11,507 bases of DNA from an uncultured Bacilli bacterium. Lineage in GTDB: Bacteria > Bacillota_I > Bacilli_A > RF39 > UBA660. The translations under genes and the position numbers were made by a program. The stretch covers positions 1 to 11,507 of the forward strand of contig CAJTKV010000048.1 in the NCBI GenBank assembly GCA_910577075.1. Direction: 5' to 3'. Below the pieces are notes generated by a model that saw only the letters and a program-made list of their open reading frames with translations, was not told the DNA's origin and searched no databases. Of this stretch, positions 5,892 through 11,507 are shown piece by piece. Each line of letters starts with the position of its first letter. Positions within the stretch are counted from its first letter, which is position 1.

Positions 5892-8192
5892 GTGAATACT
5901 TTAACAGAAAGTGAATTAAAACAATTAAACCTATATTTTGATGCAGCAAATTATCTTGCTGTTGGTCAATTATATTTGTTGGATAATCCTCTCTTGCGAG
6001 AAAAGTTATCATTAAAACATATTAAACCAAGATTAGTTGGACATTGGGGAACTATCCCTGGTCAAAATTTTATTTTTATGCATCTAAATCGTGTAATCAC
6101 TAGATATGATTTGAATATGATTTATCTCGTTGGCCCTGGACACGGCGGACAAACTGCTGTAACTAATGCCTATTTAGATGGCACATATTCCGAAATATAT
6201 CCCAATATTACTCAAGATACTGAAGGTTTGAAAAAATTATTTAAGCAATTTTCTTTTCCTGGTGGAATATCTAGCCATGTTGCCCCAGAAACTCCAGGAA
6301 GTATCCATGAAGGTGGTGAACTGGGTTATACTTTAGCTCATGGACTTGGCGCTGTTTTAGATCGTCCAAACTTAATCGCAACATGCATTATTGGTGATGG
6401 AGAAGCCGAAACTGGACCTCTTGCAACATCATGGCATATCAACAAATTTATCAATCCTGTAACTGATGGTGTAGTTTTGCCAATTGTTCATTTAAATGGT
6501 TTTAAAATATCTAATCCAACCGTTCTTTCGCGAATGAGTCATGAAGAAGTAGAATCACTCTTTAAAGGATATGGATGGGAACCATACTTTGTCGAAGGAA
6601 CAGATATAGATTATATGCAGGAAGCTATGGCATCAACCCTTGATAAAGCCATAACAAGAATACAAGAACTAAAAAAGAAAGCTTTAGAAACAGAACAAGT
6701 AACATCTTTAAAATGGCCGGTGATTATCTTCCGTTCACCTAAGGGATGGACTGGACCAAAAGAAGTTGAAGGAAGTTTCAAAGCTCATCAAGTACCTTTA
6801 GTAATCGATGAAACTTGTCCTGAAAAATTAGAGGAACTAGAAGCTTGGTTGAAAAGCTATCGCCCAGAGGAAATATTTGATGAATCGGGAAAAGTCAAAG
6901 AGGAAATAACTTCATTCTTGCCAAAAGGTATCAAGAGAATGAGTGCTAATCCTGTCACCAATGGTGGTCAACTTTTAGAAGAATTAAAATTACCTAATAT
7001 TAAAAATTATATGTTTAATGAACCTGGTCATGGTCAAGTAATAGCTCAAGATATGAAAGAATTAGGTGCCTATTTAAAGGACGTTATTATTCAAAATGAA
7101 TTATCTAAAAACTTCCGAATATTTGGACCTGATGAAGCTATGTCCAATCGTTTAAATCACGTTTTTGAAGCGACTGATCGCCAATGGCTTTTACCTGTTG
7201 AGAAAAATGATGAATTTGTAGGTCCATATGGTAGAGTATTAGATTCATACCTTTCTGAACATGTTGCCGAAGGAGCATTAGAAGGCTATTTATTAACGGG
7301 AAGACATGGTCTAATTCACTCATATGAAGCTTTCATAAGGGTCGTAGATTCGATGATTGGCATTCATGCAAAATGGTTAAAGATGACCAAAGAAATCCCA
7401 TGGAGGAAAGACATTGCTTCTCTAAATATTATTGAAACAAGCCATATTTGGCAACAAGATCATAATGGATATACTCATCAAGAACCAGGCTTCATTAACC
7501 ATATTTTAAACAAAAAAAGAGATATTACTGAAGTATATCTTCCATATGATGCTAACTCCTTAATTTTCTATGTGGATAAAGCTCTAAAATCCAAAAATAA
7601 AGTCAATACCATAGTTGCCTCAAAACATGAAAGACCGCAATGGTTAAATTACGAAGAGACCATTCTCCATTGTAACAAGGGAATTGGTATATGGGATTTT
7701 GCTAGTCAAGATTATCCCGATATTGTTCTAGCCTGCGCTGGAGATACGCCAACTTTAGAAGTAATGGCTGCAACGAGTCTTTTAAGAGAAAAATCAAGCA
7801 TTCGTGTTCGTGTTGTAAATGTTGTTGATTTGTTAACTCTTGAAAGGTTAAGTGATGAGGAATTTAATGAAATATTTACTCCAAATAAACCTGTTATTTT
7901 TGCCTTCCATGGCTATCCAAGTGTAATTGAACAGTTAATTTATAACCGCAATCGCAAATTTGAAATATATGGTTATATTGAAGAAGGAGCCATTACAACA
8001 CCATTTGATATGCGCGTTTTAAATAAAATAGATCGATACCATCTTGTACTTAGTGTTCTTGAAGCTCTAGATGAATCTGAAACTGCGTTAAGTGAATATT
8101 GTCAAAACAAATTAGATGAGCATCATAAATTAATTCGTGAAACAGGTAAAGATTTAATTGAAGTAACTAATTTTGTTTGGAAAGATGTATAA
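5892..8192 (+). CDS. xfp: Phosphoketolase (xylulose-5-phosphate/fructose-6-phosphate)
   Basis: This thiamine-diphosphate enzyme splits xylulose 5-phosphate, and often fructose 6-phosphate, with phosphate to give acetyl phosphate plus glyceraldehyde 3-phosphate or erythrose 4-phosphate. Acetyl phosphate can then yield ATP through acetate kinase, the core of heterofermentative sugar use. Clear family motifs are GHWGTIPGQNF (50-60), GPGHGGQ (81-87), EGGELGYTLAHGLGA (140-154), the cofactor motif GDGEAETGPLATSWH (168-182) and, later, NEPGHGQ. At 766 aa it is near or slightly below the usual 790-820. GTG 5892 is chosen as start because AGGGAG (5878-5883) lies 8 nt upstream; an in-frame GTG at 5883 overlaps that site. 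The gene is single, with its own promoter and terminator. Preference between the two substrates cannot be told. Confidence 0.96.
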   Translation: MNTLTESELKQLNLYFDAANYLAVGQLYLLDNPLLREKLSLKHIKPRLVGHWGTIPGQNFIFMHLNRVITRYDLNMIYLVGPGHGGQTAVTNAYLDGTYSEIYPNITQDTEGLKKLFKQFSFPGGISSHVAPETPGSIHEGGELGYTLAHGLGAVLDRPNLIATCIIGDGEAETGPLATSWHINKFINPVTDGVVLPIVHLNGFKISNPTVLSRMSHEEVESLFKGYGWEPYFVEGTDIDYMQEAMASTLDKAITRIQELKKKALETEQVTSLKWPVIIFRSPKGWTGPKEVEGSFKAHQVPLVIDETCPEKLEELEAWLKSYRPEEIFDESGKVKEEITSFLPKGIKRMSANPVTNGGQLLEELKLPNIKNYMFNEPGHGQVIAQDMKELGAYLKDVIIQNELSKNFRIFGPDEAMSNRLNHVFEATDRQWLLPVEKNDEFVGPYGRVLDSYLSEHVAEGALEGYLLTGRHGLIHSYEAFIRVVDSMIGIHAKWLKMTKEIPWRKDIASLNIIETSHIWQQDHNGYTHQEPGFINHILNKKRDITEVYLPYDANSLIFYVDKALKSKNKVNTIVASKHERPQWLNYEETILHCNKGIGIWDFASQDYPDIVLACAGDTPTLEVMAATSLLREKSSIRVRVVNVVDLLTLERLSDEEFNEIFTPNKPVIFAFHGYPSVIEQLIYNRNRKFEIYGYIEEGAITTPFDMRVLNKIDRYHLVLSVLEALDESETALSEYCQNKLDEHHKLIRETGKDLIEVTNFVWKDV

Positions 8193-8205
8193 TACATCTT
8201 TTTTT
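8181..8205 (+). terminator. Terminator overlapping the phosphoketolase stop
   Basis: AAAGATGTA (8181-8189) and TACATCTTT (8193-8201) form a 9-bp stem with a 3-nt loop, followed by T to 8205. The last codons and the TAA lie in the left arm and loop. Confidence 0.82.
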
Positions 8206-8230
8206 GTTAATAACTGCGAATTTATCAACA

Positions 8231-8656
8231 CTATCTTATTTCTGGACAAACTCCACTGTCTGGCATATAAAAACAATGGGATTTATAGCGACCAGATAGC
8301 TGTTGATTATACCAAGTATTAGCACAACTGACATTATTGCCAGGATTATAAAACCATAAGGCATGAGTAGCCGGATGAAAATATTCTCCCTTTAAACACC
8401 TCTTCGCTAAATTTTTTTCATTAGTAGTTGAAGATGATTGAAAGAGACTTGAGTTTACTCCCGAAAAACCTCCTGGATTTTGATATATTATATTGTAAAG
8501 ACTAGTTCTATTTTTAAATACATCACAAGTAGCTAATGCTCTATTTACAATGACATTTCCCACCATTAACATCGCCAGATTTCCATCACTCAAAGCTTCT
8601 GCTCGCATTAGTCTTGCCATTAAATCAAGTTCTTTTGTCGTATAATTTATCAACAT
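8231..8656 (-). CDS. CwlJ/SleB-type cell wall hydrolase (Hydrolase_2 family)
   Basis: This 141-aa protein consists almost wholly of one SleB/CwlJ hydrolase domain, which cuts peptidoglycan glycan strands. Family features are LMARLMRAEA with the likely catalytic Glu20, GNVIVNRA (33-40), IYQNPGGFSGV (57-67), HPATHALWFYNP (94-105) and the closing YKSHCFYMP (124-132). There is no signal peptide or membrane segment. Length and architecture match Bacillus CwlJ (about 142 aa), a spore-cortex lytic enzyme without a classical signal, but no spore gene is in view. AGGTG lies 7 nt before the ATG. It is the last gene of a three-gene operon, 39 nt after the lytic transglycosylase-like gene, so the two enzymes are probably made together. 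How it reaches the wall is unclear. It ends in TAG. Confidence 0.85.
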   Translation of the reverse strand: MLINYTTKELDLMARLMRAEALSDGNLAMLMVGNVIVNRALATCDVFKNRTSLYNIIYQNPGGFSGVNSSLFQSSSTTNEKNLAKRCLKGEYFHPATHALWFYNPGNNVSCANTWYNQQLSGRYKSHCFYMPDSGVCPEIR

Positions 8657-8695
8657 AAAAAATCACCTATAACAATATATGCTATAAGTGCTAAA

Positions 8696-10003
8696 TTAAT
8701 GATATCCCAACTGCTGTGTACTAAATATTGAAATTTCTTCCTCGATAATCTCATTATTATCTCCAAAATGTTTAAATGTAATGGAATCGCCATAATCATT
8801 TAAAAAGGAAAAAACATTGCTCAAGTATTCGGGATCTCCTTTATTGACAATATCCGTAAATTGGTAGAAAGATACATTTTCTTGATCCTCAAGCATTTCA
8901 TCTCTAGTTTGACCTGTTTCCTCAGAAGCTCTATTTAAAACTTTATTCATATTTCCTGGTCCTAAGTTATAACATTGTAAAGCCGCTAAAACGTGATAGT
9001 CCATATATTCCGCTGATTTTCTCAAAAGCACACATCCTATGGAAATATTGGTAACTGGATTATCCAAGTCTTTTTCAGTGATACATACGACGTTTTGATC
9101 AGCCCATTTCAGAGGATTATTCGTTAAGACAAAATACTCGTATCGATTACCTTCAAAATTAAAGACTTTAATAATTTCTTCATCCCAATCATCAAATTCT
9201 ATTTGCATCAAATTATTTTCATACCCACCTGATTCCTGTGTTAAAATAGCCATAACCAAGTTGAATGACATTCCCCATTTGGCTGAAAATCTTTCTACTA
9301 AATCATGGTAATTATTATAGGCATTTTCTCTCTTTATAGAATCTGTTGATAACTGATAATCCAAATAAGCAACATGACCTACATCTTCAGAATTATTATC
9401 GGCAACATGTTCAGTTAGCGGGGTTTCGCCAACTTCCACAGCTTCTTGAGCAAACTCGTTTTCTACCATATCGTCCTTTAAGTCATTAATAGTATAATTA
9501 ACATTATTGCTAACATTAGTTGCAAGGCTAATCGAATTTAACATATCCTCATCATTTTCTTTATTAGTTTGATTTTCTACACCTTTGGAATTCGTAAAAA
9601 GATTTTTAGCTAAAAGAGGTGTGATCATAAGTGCTCCCGCCACAATCCCTGCAGCAACTACGCTTCTTTTTCCAAATCTTCTATTTTTTCTCTTTTTCTT
9701 TTTCGCAAATTCTTTGTTATATTTTGCAATAGTACTCTTTACTTGCTTAGCAATAAAAGGGATTTGTGAAAAGCCATTTTTCTTGCAAAAATTATCTATG
9801 TCTTTTATGATGACTTCTCTATCGTCTTTAACTAATCGCAAATTGTTTTTATGGATTCTTACAGATTTAAACTGAATTTTATTAATTTCTTTAAGAAAAT
9901 AGGCAATTTCCTCATCGCTAATTATTATTTCTGAATATTCGGGGTTTTCTATTTCTACGCAGAGATTATCTAACTCATCATATCTTATTTCGGCTGTTTG
10001 CAT
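8696..10003 (-). CDS. Membrane-anchored lytic transglycosylase/lysozyme-like protein
   Basis: This 435-aa protein has a charged cytoplasmic N-terminal part (1-99), a strongly basic run (100-113), one membrane segment (about 114-132), a flexible acidic linker (about 135-225) and an outside lysozyme-fold domain (about 230-400). The catalytic region reads ILTQESGG with Glu257, then LMQI (265-268) and, further on, AALQCYNLGPGNM (340-352), matching the ES, MQ and YNxGPG motifs of SLT-type transglycosylases. Only seven residues separate ESGG's end region from LMQI, shorter than in Slt70-like enzymes and closer to CwlT-type lysozymes. It would cleave glycan strands at the membrane surface. The N-terminal part matches no family I know. 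Its ATG follows the stop of the upstream small gene directly (TAA-ATG), and AGGAG lies 12 nt upstream. Confidence 0.82.
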   Translation of the reverse strand: MQTAEIRYDELDNLCVEIENPEYSEIIISDEEIAYFLKEINKIQFKSVRIHKNNLRLVKDDREVIIKDIDNFCKKNGFSQIPFIAKQVKSTIAKYNKEFAKKKKRKNRRFGKRSVVAAGIVAGALMITPLLAKNLFTNSKGVENQTNKENDEDMLNSISLATNVSNNVNYTINDLKDDMVENEFAQEAVEVGETPLTEHVADNNSEDVGHVAYLDYQLSTDSIKRENAYNNYHDLVERFSAKWGMSFNLVMAILTQESGGYENNLMQIEFDDWDEEIIKVFNFEGNRYEYFVLTNNPLKWADQNVVCITEKDLDNPVTNISIGCVLLRKSAEYMDYHVLAALQCYNLGPGNMNKVLNRASEETGQTRDEMLEDQENVSFYQFTDIVNKGDPEYLSNVFSFLNDYGDSITFKHFGDNNEIIEEEISIFSTQQLGYH

Positions 10004-10204
10004 TTATAAATTCAACTCCTTTAAAATATGATTATACGTTGCATCACTGACGTCAAAAAAGATAATATCTTCATTTTCTAAAATATACTCACTAACATAG
10101 ACATTATCATCATCCATATAAGCTACATAGTTTTTTTCATCATAAGTAATTGAATCAATGTAAGTAAATTTTTTATTATTAAAAGTTATATTAAATAAAT
10201 CCAT
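10004..10204 (-). CDS. Small DUF1292-like protein
   Basis: This 66-aa acidic protein has no membrane segment. Its pattern, FTYIDSITYDEKNYVAYMDDD then VYVSEYILE and DIIFFDV, resembles the short beta-rich DUF1292 (YrzB-like) proteins of Firmicutes, whose function is unknown. The match is by eye only. ATG 10204 is the start: it follows AGGTG (10215-10211) by 6 nt. An in-frame GTG nine bases earlier is part of that ribosome site and is unlikely to be used. It leads the operon with the two wall hydrolases, and its stop abuts the next start codon with no gap, so translation is coupled. It could be a partner or regulator of the membrane enzyme, but nothing in the sequence proves this. Confidence 0.7.
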   Translation of the reverse strand: MDLFNITFNNKKFTYIDSITYDEKNYVAYMDDDNVYVSEYILENEDIIFFDVSDATYNHILKELNL

Positions 10205-10221
10205 AAAATACACCTAACCAT

Positions 10222-10227
10222 ATTATA
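10222..10227 (-). promoter_or_regulatory. -10 element of the wall-hydrolase operon
   Basis: On the minus strand a perfect TATAAT lies here, six bases before AGGTG. No good -35 is seen 17 nt upstream (CAATGT). The leader would be about 11 nt. Confidence 0.45.
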
Positions 10228-10280
10228 CAATAAAAATGTTATAAACATTGAGAATTAAATTATATTTGTCGTTTCTCCGC

Positions 10281-10286
10281 TATAAT
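10281..10286 (+). promoter_or_regulatory. -10 element of the divergent membrane-protein gene
   Basis: A perfect TATAAT lies 57 nt before the GTG start, giving a leader of about 51 nt, the longest in the window. No clear -35 is visible. Its last base begins a 9-bp tandem repeat. Confidence 0.4.
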
Positions 10287-10303
10287 TTTGCCATTTTTGC
10301 CAT
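10286..10303. repeat. Tandem 9-bp repeat TTTTGCCAT in the promoter region
   Basis: Two perfect copies (10286-10294, 10295-10303) are followed by a partial third copy to 10307. It sits on the predicted transcription start of the plus-strand gene, so it could be an operator or a slippage-prone tract. Confidence 0.7.
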
Positions 10304-10343
10304 TTTGTGATAAATTAACTTTCAAAAAAGAGAGGGGATTAAA

Positions 10344-11147
10344 GTGATAATATTAAAAATGATTGGCTTATATTTCCTATTAGAGTTGCTAACTGGAGTT
10401 GGCGTATGTCTTGAAGTTGGTTTATCTCTTGTTTTAACGTGGCTTCATTCCTTTAAGGATGATAGAATAATGCCATTTTCTTCTTATTATTCTATTTATT
10501 TAGAATCCATAAAGAATATAATAAGTCAAGATGAAGATAAATATAACAAACTAATGTGTATTCCCTTTATTAATATGATTAGCATTATAAATACTATAAA
10601 AGAAGGATATCATAAATGCCTTGAATCGTCTGAATACATGAAAAAATCTCATGTCATATCTAATGTTGAAAGAGAAAAAATTGCTGAAATAGAAAGTGAT
10701 AATAAATTAAATATCGTTGGAAAAGTAAAAAGCCTTTTTGACTTTGTAATAAATCCTCTTGATATCTCTTCATTTTTATCTAAGGTTCCAGAAGACAATT
10801 ATTACATACTTAAAGAAAAATATAATTATGATGAATGTTGCTATGTAGCATACGGAACTAAAATGCATCCTACATTTGGTCGAATAGGCGGAAAAATTTA
10901 TGCTATATTTGATGCCTTTGATTTGGAAGATATAAGGGAGAAGTTTCCAAATTTTACACCTATCAATATCGACAATATAACTAATGAAGAAATTAATATG
11001 ATTTTTTTTAGAAAGCCAAACGAAGCCGATATATGTTATTTGATTACTCAGATATTATATAATCGCACATTTAGAAAAATAGAAATTGTAGAATCAATTA
11101 TAGATCCTCAAGAGATAAAAAATGACATTGTTAAATTGACAAAATAA
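10344..11147 (+). CDS. Membrane protein of unknown function
   Basis: I do not recognise this 267-aa protein. Residues 1-36 are strongly hydrophobic and form one long or two short membrane helices. A weaker hydrophobic stretch lies at about 68-86 (KLMCIPFINMISIINTI). The rest, from about 90, is soluble and charged, with a notable YNYDECCYVAYGTKMHPTFGR segment (160-180) carrying two adjacent cysteines. The GTG start is chosen because AGAGGGG (10331-10337) lies 6 nt upstream. It is transcribed away from the wall-hydrolase operon and ends at a bidirectional terminator. No enzyme motif is visible, and no role is proposed. Confidence 0.75.
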   Translation: MIILKMIGLYFLLELLTGVGVCLEVGLSLVLTWLHSFKDDRIMPFSSYYSIYLESIKNIISQDEDKYNKLMCIPFINMISIINTIKEGYHKCLESSEYMKKSHVISNVEREKIAEIESDNKLNIVGKVKSLFDFVINPLDISSFLSKVPEDNYYILKEKYNYDECCYVAYGTKMHPTFGRIGGKIYAIFDAFDLEDIREKFPNFTPINIDNITNEEINMIFFRKPNEADICYLITQILYNRTFRKIEIVESIIDPQEIKNDIVKLTK

Positions 11148-11170
11148 AAGATCAGTTTTGCTGATTTTTT
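11148..11170. terminator. Bidirectional terminator between convergent genes
   Basis: ATCAG (11151-11155) and CTGAT (11161-11165) pair around a 5-nt loop, and the stem extends outward by G-T and A-T pairs. T runs lie on the right for the plus strand, and the A run on the left serves the minus strand. It ends both flanking genes. Confidence 0.75.
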
Positions 11171-11507
11171 ATTTTAGCTTATTTTCTATATTGCTAATAG
11201 TATCCCCTGGTAATTCACAATCTTGAATGTATGAGTATATCTTGTTTTTCCCTACAATTCCTTCTAGATAGCTTTTTAAGTCGTTATCATTCTCTATCAG
11301 CCTAGAAATAGCCGTTTCATTTTCACCTCTTAAAACTATTGCGCCTTTATGTTCATAATGCATATCAGGTAGTTTAGAATCATCAAAAGTAATTCTATAG
11401 TCAAAAAACGAATCTTTAAAGTATAACGCTTCACCATCGCCTGTACAACCAATTGCATCAATTAAGACAGATTCATCTCTTGTTGACCATAAGTCACATT
11501 TTGAAGG
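11169..11507 (-). CDS. Partial gene of unknown function, running off the right edge
   Basis: The reading frame is open from the window edge to a TAA at 11169-11171, giving the last 112 residues of a protein whose start lies beyond 11507. An internal Met (codon at 11361-11363) could look like a start, but the upstream frame is open for a further 49 codons with sensible protein composition (for example DAIGCTGDGEALYF), and no ribosome site precedes that Met. The visible part is soluble and rather acidic, with no motif I recognise and no membrane segment. It faces the plus-strand membrane-protein gene and shares its terminator. Confidence 0.6.
   Translation of the reverse strand, partial: PSKCDLWSTRDESVLIDAIGCTGDGEALYFKDSFFDYRITFDDSKLPDMHYEHKGAIVLRGENETAISRLIENDNDLKSYLEGIVGKNKIYSYIQDCELPGDTISNIENKLK

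Noticed and set aside
9585..9875. A 96-codon open frame opposite the transglycosylase gene
   Set aside because: It is antisense to the membrane and basic region of a well-supported gene, and its Phe/Leu-rich protein simply mirrors lysine-rich codons.
11169..11363. A complete 64-aa gene starting at the internal ATG
   Set aside because: The frame continues open to the window edge and no ribosome site precedes that ATG, so a partial longer gene fits better.
1..11507. CRISPR array, insertion sequence or phage genes
   Set aside because: No spaced direct repeats, transposase, integrase or terminal inverted repeats were seen.

Overview
This is an AT-rich, low-G+C Bacillota-type window, with a Bacilli, Erysipelotrichia or Mycoplasmatota-related lineage most likely. 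The signs are AT-rich codons, strong AGGAG/AGGTG ribosome binding sites, Rho-independent terminators with long T runs, the Firmicutes gene order tsaB-rimI-tsaD, and a phosphoketolase. The standard bacterial code is used: rimI ends in TGA and tryptophan is TGG throughout. So this is not a code-4 mycoplasma, and the two peptidoglycan-hydrolase genes imply a cell wall.

Layout. Positions 1-302 hold the 3' end of a 23S rRNA gene, a short spacer, a 5S rRNA gene and the rRNA terminator. An AT-rich spacer (303-477) carries the promoter of tsaE (478-930), which ends in its own terminator. Positions 1013-3422 form an accessory block: an ECF sigma factor, a membrane-anchored putative anti-sigma factor, a GNAT acetyltransferase, and an exported or lipoprotein-like protein. 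A new promoter then starts an apparent operon of a small three-helix membrane protein, tsaB, rimI and tsaD (3454-5806). A phosphoketolase gene (5892-8192) follows with its own promoter and terminator. On the minus strand, 10204-8231 is a three-gene operon: a 66-aa DUF1292-like protein, a membrane-anchored lytic transglycosylase/lysozyme-like protein, and a CwlJ/SleB-type hydrolase. A divergent gene for an unrecognised membrane protein (10344-11147) shares a bidirectional terminator with a partial unknown gene that runs off the right edge on the minus strand.

How the genes work together. TsaE, TsaB and TsaD make t6A, the modification at position 37 of ANN-decoding tRNAs, and RimI is their usual neighbour. 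Here tsaE is separated from the other three by the sigma/anti-sigma block. The sigma gene is preceded by TGAAAC-N16-CGAT, which resembles promoters read by ECF sigma factors, so it is probably autoregulated. The same 12-nt block TGAAACTTTTTA recurs upstream of the exported-protein gene at 2929, suggesting a small local envelope-stress regulon. The other genes mostly use TGnTATAAT (extended -10) promoters placed only 10-25 nt before the start codon. The minus-strand operon pairs two wall-cleaving enzymes and is the most distinctive functional unit in the window.
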